DNA from: Rugamonas sp. A1-17
Lineage (GTDB): Bacteria > Pseudomonadota > Gammaproteobacteria > Burkholderiales > Burkholderiaceae_D
Assembly: GCA_025548565.1 (NCBI GenBank)
Contig: JAJLPB010000016.1
Span: 124,001 to 188,000, forward strand
Reading direction: 5' to 3'
DNA length: 64,000 nucleotides
Shown here: positions 46,569-55,391 of the stretch, piece after piece
How the letters are laid out: the number at the start of each line of letters is the position of its first letter
How positions within the stretch are numbered: the stretch's first letter is position 1
Notes under the pieces: model-generated
Database searches by the model: none
What the model was told of the DNA's origin: nothing
Seen by the model: only the letters and a program-made list of their open reading frames with translations
Program-made: the position numbers and the translations under genes

Positions 46569-47498
46569 ATGACACTAGTTCGCCCCCAACCCAAGCCTGG
46601 CGTACTGCCATTCGCCGTTGCCATCACCGTCCTGAATCTGCTGGGCCACTTGTGGCTTGGCTTCGAACAGGCGTGGCTGACGCCGTTTGTCGCGGTCGGC
46701 AGCGCCTACGCCTCGGAACTGCTGATCGAGGTGCTGATCAACGGCTGGCAAAAGGCGCGCTTTCGTGGCGGCCTGCGGCATCTGGTGCGGTTCCTGTTGC
46801 CGGCCCATATCTCGGGCCTGGCGGTCGGCATGCTGCTCTTCACGGGCGAGCGCTTTGTGGTGGTGGCGTTTGCCGCCGCGACGGCCATCTTTTCCAAGAT
46901 ATTACTGCGCGTCCCCGTGCCCGGCGCACCTGCGGGCGTGTCCACCCATTTCATGAATCCATCGAATTTCGGAATTGCGGTAACGCTGCTGCTGTTCAGC
47001 GACTGGGTCGGCGTCGCCCAGCCATACCAATTCACTGAGAACGTCAGCGGGGCGCTGGACTGGATCATCCCCTTGATCATCGTCTGCAGCGGCAGCGTCC
47101 TGAACTGGCGTGCGACCAAGCGGCTGCCGCTGGTACTGGCCTGGCTGGCCGGCTTTGCCGGCCAGGCGCTCGTGCGGGCGCTGATTACCGGGCACAGCGT
47201 CTGGCCCTTGCTGGCCCCCATGACCGGCATGGCGTTCGTGTTGTTCACTTTTTACATGGTCAGCGATCCCATGACCACACCACGGGCGCGGTCACGGCAG
47301 CTGGTGTTTGGCGCCGGGACGGCTGCGTTGTACGGACTGCTGTCTTATCTTGGCATCGTGTTCGGCCTGTTTTTCTCGCTGTGCATCGCCTGCTTTGCGC
47401 GCGGTGCATTGCTGGCACTCGCCAGCTACCGGGAGCGCGGCAGCACTGCGGTCGCGCGCATGGCATCCGATATATCGCAGCCTAGCGGGCAAGCGTAG
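46569..47498 (+). CDS. unbU: Enediyne cassette protein UnbU, RnfD/NqrB-like membrane protein
   Basis: This 309-residue inner-membrane protein has about eight hydrophobic segments. The STHFMNPSNFGIAVTLLLF block resembles the flavin-carrying region of RnfD/NqrB subunits, which is the known relationship of UnbU. It may supply electrons for core formation, but that is inferred. It starts 12 bases after unbV. The order pksE-TE-unbL-unbV-unbU completes the five-gene minimal cassette. Confidence 0.9.
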   Translation: MTLVRPQPKPGVLPFAVAITVLNLLGHLWLGFEQAWLTPFVAVGSAYASELLIEVLINGWQKARFRGGLRHLVRFLLPAHISGLAVGMLLFTGERFVVVAFAAATAIFSKILLRVPVPGAPAGVSTHFMNPSNFGIAVTLLLFSDWVGVAQPYQFTENVSGALDWIIPLIIVCSGSVLNWRATKRLPLVLAWLAGFAGQALVRALITGHSVWPLLAPMTGMAFVLFTFYMVSDPMTTPRARSRQLVFGAGTAALYGLLSYLGIVFGLFFSLCIACFARGALLALASYRERGSTAVARMASDISQPSGQA

Positions 47499-47510
47499 AC
47501 GGAGGATTCT

Positions 47511-47819
47511 ATGATCGAGTTTGAGGATTTATGCAATACGTTTGCAACGGATCCGCGCGTGGTACGTGGAAAGATGTTTGGTAAAGAGTGCCTGAAGATA
47601 GGCGGAAAGGCCTTTCTTGCTCAACAAGGCAGTTACGTGGTTTTCAAATTAAACAGCCCTCTGCTTGAGCAAGCCCTGGCTCTCGACCGCGCCGTGTCAT
47701 GGGATCCGTCCGGAAAAGGACGCCCGATGCGCGAGTGGGTTGCGCTGCCTGCTGAGAATGTGAAGAAATTCAAGAAACTGGCCCAAGCCGCCTTGTCCTA
47801 CGTTGAATCCTTGACATGA
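47511..47819 (+). CDS. TfoX N-terminal-domain-like protein
   Basis: This 102-residue protein resembles the TfoX N-terminal domain by RVVRGKMFGKECLKIGGKAF near the start and REWVALPAENVKKFKKLAQAA near the end. In full-length Sxy/TfoX this domain is involved in competence, but stand-alone copies have no defined role. It follows unbU by 12 bases and has a strong GGAGG site, so it is probably co-transcribed with the enediyne genes. Confidence 0.7.
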   Translation: MIEFEDLCNTFATDPRVVRGKMFGKECLKIGGKAFLAQQGSYVVFKLNSPLLEQALALDRAVSWDPSGKGRPMREWVALPAENVKKFKKLAQAALSYVESLT

Positions 47820-48206
47820 ATGAAGAGTGCGATGGCGACGCTGACTCCAACATGGAATGAACGCTTTATCGACAGCTGGAACCGGTCCCCTCAGGCCCGC
47901 GACTCGATGCGTGGCGCCGGACCGGTACGGTTTGTCGAGCTCGACCACAATATTCGGGAAGCCATATTTTTCTGGGATGAAGCAGGGCAAGTCACCCTGG
48001 AAAATGACCGCCAAGGCGAGAGTATGCCGTGCTTTACAGCCCGCTCTGTCATCTGGGACGAGTTCTGCGGGGGAGGCCTCGAAGCCAGATGGGCGGTCAT
48101 GACCCGGAAGATCAAATATACCGGATCGATGTCTTTTGCAGTCCGCTATGGCGAATCGTTTAATTGGGTAGCGCGGGTTTTGAGGGACAATCAACAGGGG
48201 GGCTGA
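47820..48206 (+). CDS. Small protein, possible SCP2-like sterol-carrier fold
   Basis: This 128-residue protein begins immediately after the stop of the TfoX-like gene. The pattern GQVTLEND, then SVIWDEFCGGGLEARWAVMT and KIKYTGSMSFAVRY resembles the SCP2 lipid-binding fold, but the match is by eye and moderate. An in-frame ATG at 47832 is an alternative start. If it binds lipophilic molecules, a polyene or its product would be a plausible ligand; that is speculative. Confidence 0.5.
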   Translation: MKSAMATLTPTWNERFIDSWNRSPQARDSMRGAGPVRFVELDHNIREAIFFWDEAGQVTLENDRQGESMPCFTARSVIWDEFCGGGLEARWAVMTRKIKYTGSMSFAVRYGESFNWVARVLRDNQQGG

Positions 48207-48207
48207 C

Positions 48208-49371
48208 ATGGGAATCATCAGGATTGCCGAGGGCATCGCACTTTCTATTCTTTTAAGCAGCGTTGTTCCCGTGTATGCGGGGCAAGAAACAGCTCAAGAA
48301 ACCGAGTCAAGGCTAATTAAACACGGAAAATATCTGGCAAGGATAGGCGTGTGCGCCGCCTGTCATACGCCTCCGGTGACCGCGCCTCTGTACAGCAATT
48401 TATCAACGGAGCAGTCGGCACTGCAATTGCGTGCTAATCCTGACTGGTTTGCCTATCTCGATAACGACAGGGCCATGTCGGGCGGCGTTCCTTTCGTTTT
48501 ACGATTTTCCGCTAATTCATCAGGATTGGTTGTTACCAGAAACCTGACGCCGGACCGGGAGACCGGCTTGGGAGATTGGAGCACGGAAGAAATCAAAACG
48601 GCGATTAAGCGAGGTGTGCGCAAGGATGGCAGCTTGTTGTTTCTGTTCGCGCCTCATACATTTTACGCAAACCTTGCGGATGAAGATGTCACGGCGCTTG
48701 CGCTGTATTTGCAATCGCTGAAACCCGTCAAGCATGAGATCCCTGCTCGCCAATTACCATTCCCTGCCGCACCCGCGCAGCCCGCCAGCACGCTCAGCAA
48801 AGCCCCTACGGGATCCTCCGTGCAGCGCGGCCAGTACCTCTTGCGCGGCCTGGTTGGTTGTATCGAATGCCATTCACACCAGCGGCCCGATGGCAGTCTG
48901 GCGGAACTGGCGGGAGGTTTGCCTGGGTCCGGGCCGATTTCCGGCGTATTCCGCCTCGGGCCGGATCTGGCGTTGCAGGCAACTGAGCGCGGATTCGCCG
49001 CTTTTCCTTTCCCGGGCTACGCCGCGCTGTACTCCGACAACCTCACGCGTTTTGGTAAAGGAGGGGACCTGGAGCGGATTGGCACTACGAGACTGATGAA
49101 AGCCATACGTAGCGGCGTCAGCATTTTCCCGGACCAGTACGGTAGGCCCAATTTGATCGCCCACACCATGATGTGGCAATTCTACAAGGAGATGACTGAC
49201 AGCGATACTCGCGCAATTATCCGGACCGTCAAAAATTCCAAGTTCGAACCAGGCTATTCAGGGCCGCGTCTCATTTATTTTGGAGAAGATTGGGAGTCTT
49301 TATTTAAGCATCTGTATGGTGAATCACCCTCTGACAACGACAAGCTGATTTTCGGAAAAACGAAAAAATAA
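48208..49371 (+). CDS. Exported diheme cytochrome c
   Basis: This 387-residue protein has a signal peptide (IALSILLSSVVPVYAGQ) and two c-type haem motifs, CAACH near residue 50 and CIECH near residue 220. The two domains each have about 150 residues, as in diheme cytochromes that serve alcohol or aldehyde dehydrogenases. It begins one base after the previous stop, with CAGGGGGG as ribosome site, so it is part of the long rightward run following the enediyne cassette. The electron partner is unknown. Confidence 0.85.
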   Translation: MGIIRIAEGIALSILLSSVVPVYAGQETAQETESRLIKHGKYLARIGVCAACHTPPVTAPLYSNLSTEQSALQLRANPDWFAYLDNDRAMSGGVPFVLRFSANSSGLVVTRNLTPDRETGLGDWSTEEIKTAIKRGVRKDGSLLFLFAPHTFYANLADEDVTALALYLQSLKPVKHEIPARQLPFPAAPAQPASTLSKAPTGSSVQRGQYLLRGLVGCIECHSHQRPDGSLAELAGGLPGSGPISGVFRLGPDLALQATERGFAAFPFPGYAALYSDNLTRFGKGGDLERIGTTRLMKAIRSGVSIFPDQYGRPNLIAHTMMWQFYKEMTDSDTRAIIRTVKNSKFEPGYSGPRLIYFGEDWESLFKHLYGESPSDNDKLIFGKTKK

Positions 49372-49381
49372 CGGAGCAATC

Positions 49382-50311
49382 ATGATTAATATTACTTTCA
49401 ATATCACCGAAGATAACAAATCCGTTCCCGGCGCAGAAAAACAAAGCGCCGACGTCCATCTGGACACCATGGCTCCTCGCATTGCGCAGCTGGAAACGAA
49501 ACACAATGAGCTACTGGAGCAAATGGGCGATCATATTCAGCCGTTTCGCCCGGCGCGCATGGGGGGCTACATGAGCCATTTCATGATCACGCTGGAATTC
49601 TTGATTGAACCGGTGGCTGGAAAGATCATATCGATCTACTCGCCGCCAGCCGCCCAGACTGTGTCCTGGGGAGATCCGTTCATTTACAAAGGCCCCGAAG
49701 AGAGCCATTCGATTTCCATACCCATGCCATCCGGGTCGAATCTTTCAAACAAAATCAATGAGACGGATTTTTTTGAACGGCCGGCTGAATTTTTCCAGCC
49801 CGGAAAGGAGACGGTCTGGCTGCAGATACTGAATCTGGATGCCACGATGGAACATCCAGAGATCGGGAAAATAAGGATCATTCTCGGTGAGACGTTGAAG
49901 CGGGAATATCCAGATCTCTTCCTGCCATCGCTGGGAGCGGCTCAGGCGCTCGGCAACAAGGGTTTCCCGGCGCGGTTGTTTTTCAACCCATGCGCCATTA
50001 TAGAGACTCCATTTGGGAATTTGCGCGCTATTCATGGCATCTTGTCGTATGGTCGGGTTACGGCATTTCCCCCAATTGGCACACCGGTATCGATCAGTAA
50101 GATGATCGACGTGGAGGATGTGGAGGAGTTGCGCCAGCGGGTGGCGGCAGGAACATACTCCCACAAGACAGAACGCGACAAGGCCGTGGCCCGCATCGTC
50201 GCGCTCAGCCACCCGATTGACAATGAGATCCATCTCGAGGGCCAGGAGACGTTCGAGTTCGTTGAGCGGTTAATAGCGCAAAATTATCCGGGAAAAGATA
50301 GCGCTTCCTGA
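49382..50311 (+). CDS. Hypothetical protein
   Basis: I do not recognise this 309-residue protein. It lacks a signal peptide and membrane helices. The N-terminal third is hydrophilic, followed by a mixed alpha/beta segment (SHFMITLEFLIEPVAGKIISIY) and an acidic C-terminus (NEIHLEGQETFEFVERLIAQ). It starts 10 bases after the cytochrome gene with CGGAG upstream, so it probably belongs to the same transcript. It appears less GC-rich than the flanking operons, which may point to transfer. It ends 15 bases before the convergent LysR gene. Confidence 0.6.
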   Translation: MINITFNITEDNKSVPGAEKQSADVHLDTMAPRIAQLETKHNELLEQMGDHIQPFRPARMGGYMSHFMITLEFLIEPVAGKIISIYSPPAAQTVSWGDPFIYKGPEESHSISIPMPSGSNLSNKINETDFFERPAEFFQPGKETVWLQILNLDATMEHPEIGKIRIILGETLKREYPDLFLPSLGAAQALGNKGFPARLFFNPCAIIETPFGNLRAIHGILSYGRVTAFPPIGTPVSISKMIDVEDVEELRQRVAAGTYSHKTERDKAVARIVALSHPIDNEIHLEGQETFEFVERLIAQNYPGKDSAS

Positions 50312-50326
50312 ATTGATGCTGGCTAG

Positions 50327-51247
50327 CTAAAGCTGGCTATCCCGCCCATCCGCAAAGTGGTCGAAGATCAGGGCGCGCAGCCATTTGTTGGCCGGGTCCT
50401 TGTTGAATTTGGCGTGCCAGAACACGTTGATATTAATTTCGGGCAGGGCCAGCGGATGGGCCACATAGCGCAGGCCGAACGGCTCCACGCAGGCCATGGC
50501 ATAGCGCTCCGGCACGGTCGCGATCATCGTGCTGTTGGACAGGATGTGGCCCACCGCGACGAAGTGCGGCACGGTCAGGCCGATGTTGCGCTTGATGCCG
50601 TGCCGCTCGATGGCCTGGTCGGCGATGGCGTGGCCGGTGCCGGCGGAGACCACCACGACGTGGTCGGCGTTACGAAAGTCCTCCACCGTCAGCTTCATCT
50701 TGTCGAGCGGGTGCCCCTTGCGGAACATGCACACGTAGCGCTGGTGGAACAAGCGCCGCTGGAAGTAACCGGACTTCAGCTGCGGCAGCAGTCCCATCGC
50801 CAAGTCCACATGGCCCGCTTCCATTTCATCCTGCAGGTTCACCGCCGTGTTACGCACGGTGCTGATGGTCACGCCCGGAGCGTGCTCGCGCAAGACCGCC
50901 ATCAGCCGCGGCAAAAAATACATCTCGCCGATATCGGTCATGCCGAGCGTGAACCTGCGCGCGCTGCTGGCCGGGTCGAAGTGCGAGACTTCGTTCAGCG
51001 AATCGTGGATGGTCGACAGCGCATAGCCGATAGGCTCGGCCAGCCGCAGTGCGTACGGCGTGGGTTCCATGCCGCGCGCGGTACGCACGAACACCTCGTC
51101 CCCCAATAACAGGCGCAGGCGCTTGAGCGCATTGCTGACGCCGGGCTGGGTCATGCCCAGCGCCTCCGCCACCTTCGAGACCCGCCGTTCGGCGAGCAGT
51201 TGGTTAAACACGAGCAGCAGATTAAGGTCGACGTCTTTCAGTTCCAT
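50327..51247 (-). CDS. nagR: LysR-type regulator, NagR/NahR-like
   Basis: This 306-residue regulator has an N-terminal winged helix (LNLLLVFNQLLAERRVSKVAEALGMTQPGVSNALKRL) and a substrate-binding domain. Its start MELKDVDLNLLLVFNQLL is typical of the NahR/NagR/LinR group that responds to salicylate and related aromatics. It is divergent from the salicylate operon. The ATG at 51247 gives the family N-terminus; an upstream in-frame ATG at 51286 would add 13 residues. Confidence 0.85.
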   Translation of the reverse strand: MELKDVDLNLLLVFNQLLAERRVSKVAEALGMTQPGVSNALKRLRLLLGDEVFVRTARGMEPTPYALRLAEPIGYALSTIHDSLNEVSHFDPASSARRFTLGMTDIGEMYFLPRLMAVLREHAPGVTISTVRNTAVNLQDEMEAGHVDLAMGLLPQLKSGYFQRRLFHQRYVCMFRKGHPLDKMKLTVEDFRNADHVVVVSAGTGHAIADQAIERHGIKRNIGLTVPHFVAVGHILSNSTMIATVPERYAMACVEPFGLRYVAHPLALPEININVFWHAKFNKDPANKWLRALIFDHFADGRDSQL

Positions 51248-51280
51248 GGCTTTGTAATATTGCTGATAGTGATTTGTGGC

Positions 51281-51324
51281 ATTCACGAGATGCTATTTAT
51301 TTATATTACTCCGCTTTCTATACT
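51281..51324 (+). promoter_or_regulatory. Possible LysR site and promoter of the salicylate operon
   Basis: ATTCACGAGATGCTAT (51281-51296) shares the ATTCAC half of the NahR/NagR consensus. A good -10, TATACT (51319-51324, 5 of 6), lies 17 bases after a poor -35 (TTTATT), as expected for an activator-dependent promoter. The first start codon is at 51363. Confidence 0.5.
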
Positions 51325-51362
51325 TTGCCCATCAATCAATAAAACAGATGGGGACAGGAGTC

Positions 51363-52349
51363 ATGGAACTAGTCGTGCAACCGCTGGGGCGCACCTTGAA
51401 CGTGGAGGCCGGCACCAATTTGCTGACGGCGCTGCGCGAGCACCAGATTCCCATCTCCTATAGCTGCACCGCCGGCCGTTGCGGCACCTGCCGCTGCAAG
51501 GTGCTGCAGGGTGAAGTGCTGGAAGCGGGCCGCGAAGCCAAGATCACCCACCCGAACGATGAAGGCTACGTGCTGGCCTGTATGAGCAGCGTGAGCAGCA
51601 ATTGCGTGCTCGAAGTGCCGGAGCCCGACGAAGTGGTGATCCACCCGGCGCGCATCATCAAGGCCACCGTGCTGGCCATCGAACCGGTGACGCACGACAT
51701 CCGCCGCCTGCGCCTGAAGCCAGCCAAGCCGCTGGCGTTTTCGCCCGGCCAGTACGCCACGCTGCAGTTCGGCCCCGGCCTGGCGCGCCCGTATTCGATG
51801 GCCAATGTCCCCGGCGACGACGAGCTGGAATTCCACCTGCGCCTGGTGCCGCACGGCCGCGTGACCGGCCACGTCGAGACCACGCTCGCGGTAGGCGACG
51901 CGGTGCGCGTCAGCGGCCCGCTGGGCACCGCCTACCTGCGCCGCAAGCATCAGGGCCCGATGCTGTGCGTGGCCGGCGGCACCGGCCTGGCGCCGGTGTT
52001 GTCCATCGTGCGCGCTGCGCTGGCCGAAGGCATGAGCCAAGCCATACACCTGTACTTCGGCGTGCGCACCGAGCGCGATATCTACGGTCTGGAATGGCTC
52101 GAACAACTGCGCGAACGCCACGCCAACCTGCACCTGCACATCATCGTCAGCACCGGCGAGCACGATCCGCGGTGGCGCGGCGGCCTGGTGACCGACGCCT
52201 TCAACCACGACTGGGACAGTCTGGCCGGCTGGCGCGCGTACCTGTGTGGTGCGCCGCCGATGGTGGAGGCGGCGGCCATGCTGGCCAGGAAAAAAGGCGT
52301 GCTGCCCGAGCACGTATATGCGGACGCTTTCTACGCCAGCGGCATCTGA
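51363..52349 (+). CDS. nagAa: Ferredoxin reductase of the salicylate 5-hydroxylase, NagAa type
   Basis: This 328-residue flavoprotein passes electrons from NAD(P)H to the Rieske ferredoxin. It has an N-terminal [2Fe-2S] plant-type domain (CTAGRCGTCRC, then a Cys near residue 72), an FAD domain with RPYSMAN and a NAD domain with GGTGLAP. The opening MELVVQPLGRTLNVEAGTNLL is close to NagAa/NdoR. The ATG at 51363 follows ACAGGAG. Confidence 0.9.
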   Translation: MELVVQPLGRTLNVEAGTNLLTALREHQIPISYSCTAGRCGTCRCKVLQGEVLEAGREAKITHPNDEGYVLACMSSVSSNCVLEVPEPDEVVIHPARIIKATVLAIEPVTHDIRRLRLKPAKPLAFSPGQYATLQFGPGLARPYSMANVPGDDELEFHLRLVPHGRVTGHVETTLAVGDAVRVSGPLGTAYLRRKHQGPMLCVAGGTGLAPVLSIVRAALAEGMSQAIHLYFGVRTERDIYGLEWLEQLRERHANLHLHIIVSTGEHDPRWRGGLVTDAFNHDWDSLAGWRAYLCGAPPMVEAAAMLARKKGVLPEHVYADAFYASGI

Positions 52350-52372
52350 ACACCACCAACCGGAGACGAGAC

Positions 52373-53401
52373 ATGACCAACACCGCCCGCCAGGATTTCT
52401 ACCGGCGCATCGACCAGCACTGCATGACCCCATTGTGGGAGGTGCTGGGCGCGCTGGTGCCCAAGCAACCCGCATCGCCGCTGCAGGCCGCGCTGTGGCG
52501 CTACGCCGACGTGCGCCAGCATGTGATGGAGGCCGGCCGCCTGATCACCGCCGCAGAAGCGGAGCGCCGCGTGCTGATCCTGGAAAATCCGGCCCTGCGC
52601 GGTAACTCGTCGATCACGCAGTCGCTGTACGCCGGCCTGCAACTGATCATGCCGGGCGAGGTGGCGCCGGCCCATCGCCACAGCCAGTCCGCGCTGCGGC
52701 TGGTGCTGGACGGCGAGGGCGCCTACACCGCCGTCGACGGCGAACGCACCACCATGCGGCGCGGCGATTTCATCATCACCCCGTCCTGGACCTGGCACGA
52801 CCACGGCAACCTGGGCGACGAACCGGTGGTATGGCTGGACGGGCTGGACATCCCGACCGTGCGCTTCTTCGACGCCGGCTTTGCCGAGCATGGCGCGCAG
52901 GCGGTGCAGCAAGCGACACGGCCGGAAGGCGATGCGCTGGCCCGCTACGGCAACAACATGCTGCCGGTCGATTTCGTCCAGACCGCGGCGCAGCCGACCA
53001 AGGTGTTCGTCTATCCGTTCGCGAAAACGCGCGAGTCCCTGCTGGGCATAGCGCGCGGTGCCATCGACGCCCACTTCGGCCACAAGCTGCGCTACGTGAA
53101 CCCGGCCACCGGCGCCTCGCCGATGCCGACCATCGGCGCCTTCGCCCAGCGCCTGCCGGCCGGTTTCGAAACGCTGCCGTACCGCTGCACCGACAGCACC
53201 ATCTACGTCTGCCTGGAAGGCGAAGGCAGCGCCGACATCAACGGCCAGCAATTCGACTTCGCGCCCAACGACGTCTTCGTGGTGCCGTCTTGGCAAACGC
53301 TGCGCCTGCGCGCCGGCGCCGACACCATCTTGTTCAGCTTCTCCGACCGCCCGATCCAGCAAGCGCTGGGCCTGTGGCGCGAAGAAAAGCTGGCGCACTG
53401 A
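52373..53401 (+). CDS. nagI: Gentisate 1,2-dioxygenase
   Basis: This 342-residue bicupin iron dioxygenase opens gentisate to maleylpyruvate. The N-terminal cupin carries APAHRHSQSALRLVLDGEG and a later WHDHG motif; the second cupin lies near residues 230-330. Length matches NagI/gentisate dioxygenases (about 350). It sits between the reductase and the fumarylpyruvate hydrolase of the operon. Confidence 0.92.
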   Translation: MTNTARQDFYRRIDQHCMTPLWEVLGALVPKQPASPLQAALWRYADVRQHVMEAGRLITAAEAERRVLILENPALRGNSSITQSLYAGLQLIMPGEVAPAHRHSQSALRLVLDGEGAYTAVDGERTTMRRGDFIITPSWTWHDHGNLGDEPVVWLDGLDIPTVRFFDAGFAEHGAQAVQQATRPEGDALARYGNNMLPVDFVQTAAQPTKVFVYPFAKTRESLLGIARGAIDAHFGHKLRYVNPATGASPMPTIGAFAQRLPAGFETLPYRCTDSTIYVCLEGEGSADINGQQFDFAPNDVFVVPSWQTLRLRAGADTILFSFSDRPIQQALGLWREEKLAH

Positions 53402-53430
53402 TACCACCTCCCTCACAACATCTGGAGACC

Positions 53431-54135
53431 ATGATGAAATACGCAGTCCCGCCCGCACCTGTCTACAGCCTGGCCATCGCCGGCAGCGAAGAACGCTTCC
53501 CGGTCAACCGCATCTTCTGCGTGGGCCGCAACTACGCGGCGCATGCACGCGAAATGGGCCGCGACCCGGACCGCGAAAAGCCGTTCTTCTTCATGAAGCC
53601 GGCCAACGCCTCCGTGCCGGCCGGCGCCGCCGAAGTGACGATTCCATATCCACCCAAGACCAGCAACTTCCACCACGAGATCGAGCTGGTGGCCGTGATC
53701 GGCAAGGGCGGCGCGAATATCCCGCTCGACCAGGCGCTGGAACACGTGTATGGCTACGCCGTCGGCCTGGACATGACCCGCCGCGACATCCAGCTCGATG
53801 CGCGCGACAAGGGCCGTCCCTGGGAGTTCGGCAAATCGTTCGCCAAGTCGGCGCCGATCGGCGCGATTTCGCCGGTGGCGCAGGTCGGTCACCTGGAGCA
53901 GGGCCGCATCGCGGTCACCGTCAACGGCCAGCCGCGCCAGGGTTCCGACATCTCCATGCTGATCTGGTCGGTGGCCGAGTCGATCGCCTACCTGTCCGAG
54001 TACGAGACGCTGGAGCCGGGCGACGTCATCATGACCGGCACGCCGGAAGGCGTGAACAGCGTGGTGGCCGGCGACGTGATGGTGGGCGAAGTGGCCGGCC
54101 TGGCGTCCATCACGGTGCGCGTCGGGGGAGCCTGA
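53431..54135 (+). CDS. nagK: Fumarylpyruvate hydrolase, FAH family
   Basis: This 234-residue enzyme of the fumarylacetoacetase family should hydrolyse fumarylpyruvate to fumarate and pyruvate. Motifs are VGRNYAAHAREMG, FHHEIELVAVIGKGG with the metal-binding Glu residues, and VIMTGTPEGV. ATGs at 53431 and 53434 are both usable after CTGGAGACC. It completes the gentisate pathway with nagI and nagL. Confidence 0.9.
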   Translation: MMKYAVPPAPVYSLAIAGSEERFPVNRIFCVGRNYAAHAREMGRDPDREKPFFFMKPANASVPAGAAEVTIPYPPKTSNFHHEIELVAVIGKGGANIPLDQALEHVYGYAVGLDMTRRDIQLDARDKGRPWEFGKSFAKSAPIGAISPVAQVGHLEQGRIAVTVNGQPRQGSDISMLIWSVAESIAYLSEYETLEPGDVIMTGTPEGVNSVVAGDVMVGEVAGLASITVRVGGA

Positions 54136-54137
54136 TC

Positions 54138-55391
54138 ATGGCCGCCGTGTTCCCCATCAAGCCCGTATGGGACCAGCCGGGATCGAGCCGCATCCCGTTC
54201 TGGGCCTACACCGACGAGTCGCTCTACAAGCGCGAACTGGAACGCCTGTTCTACCAGGGCCACTGGTGCTACGTCGGCCTGGAGGCCGAGATCCCCAACC
54301 CGGGCGATTACAAACGCTCGGTGATCGGCGAACGTTCCGTGATCCTGACCCGCGCCGCCGACGGCAGCGTGAACGTGGTGGAGAACGTGTGCGCGCACCG
54401 CGGCATGCAGTTCTGTCGCGAACGTCACGGCAACAAGAAGGAATTCGTCTGCCCCTACCATCAGTGGACCTATACCCTCAAGGGCGACCTGCAGGGCGTG
54501 CCGTTCCGGCGCGGCGTCAAGCACGATGGCAAGGTCAATGGCGGCATGCCGAAGGAGTTCGACACCGCCGACCATGGCCTCACCCAGCTCAAGGTGGCGG
54601 TGCGCGGCGGCGTGGTGTTCGCCTCGTTCGACCATGATGTGGAATCGCTGGAGGACTTCCTCGGCCCCGACATGTGCGGCTACTTCGACCGCCTGTTCAA
54701 CGGCCGCAAGCTGACCATCCTCGGCTACAACCGCCAACGCATTCCCGGCAACTGGAAGCTGATGCAGGAGAACATCAAGGACCCGTACCATCCGGGCCTG
54801 CTGCACACCTGGTTCGTGACCTACGGCCTGTGGCGCGCCGATAACAAGTCCGAGCTGAAGATGGACGCCCACTACCGCCACGCCGCCATGATCTCGACCC
54901 GCAGCCAGCAGGCCGCGAGCAGCGAGGTGACGGCCGGCGTCACCAGCTTCAAGGCCGGCATGGAAGTGAACGACAAGCGCCTGCTCGACATCGTGCCGGA
55001 GGCGTGGTGGAAGGGACCGACCGCCGTGATGATGACCGTGTTCCCCAGCGTGATCTTCCAGCAGCAGGTGAACAGCGTCTCGACCCGCCACATCCAGCCC
55101 AACGGCAAGGGATCGTTCGATTTCGTCTGGACCCATTTCGGCTTCGAGGACGACACGCCGGAGATGACCGAGCGCCGCCTGATCCAGGCCAATTTGTTTG
55201 GCCCCGCCGGCTTCGTGTCGGCCGACGACGGCGAAGTGATCGAGCTGTCGCAGAACGGCTTCGAGCAAAAGCCCAGCCACCGCACGGTGGCGGAACTGGG
55301 CGGCTACGACGCCGAAAACACCGACCACATGGTCACCGAGACCCTGATACGGGGCATGTACAACTACTGGCGAAAGGTGATGGACGTATGA
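54138..55391 (+). CDS. nagG: Salicylate 5-hydroxylase large (oxygenase alpha) subunit
   Basis: This 417-residue Rieske oxygenase has CAHRGMQFC and CPYHQW for the [2Fe-2S] cluster and DPYHPGLLH for the mononuclear iron. The order with nagAa, nagH, nagAb and gentisate genes makes salicylate 5-hydroxylase the best call; an anthranilate or other benzoate hydroxylase is possible. It starts two bases after nagK and overlaps nagH by four. Confidence 0.88.
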   Translation: MAAVFPIKPVWDQPGSSRIPFWAYTDESLYKRELERLFYQGHWCYVGLEAEIPNPGDYKRSVIGERSVILTRAADGSVNVVENVCAHRGMQFCRERHGNKKEFVCPYHQWTYTLKGDLQGVPFRRGVKHDGKVNGGMPKEFDTADHGLTQLKVAVRGGVVFASFDHDVESLEDFLGPDMCGYFDRLFNGRKLTILGYNRQRIPGNWKLMQENIKDPYHPGLLHTWFVTYGLWRADNKSELKMDAHYRHAAMISTRSQQAASSEVTAGVTSFKAGMEVNDKRLLDIVPEAWWKGPTAVMMTVFPSVIFQQQVNSVSTRHIQPNGKGSFDFVWTHFGFEDDTPEMTERRLIQANLFGPAGFVSADDGEVIELSQNGFEQKPSHRTVAELGGYDAENTDHMVTETLIRGMYNYWRKVMDV

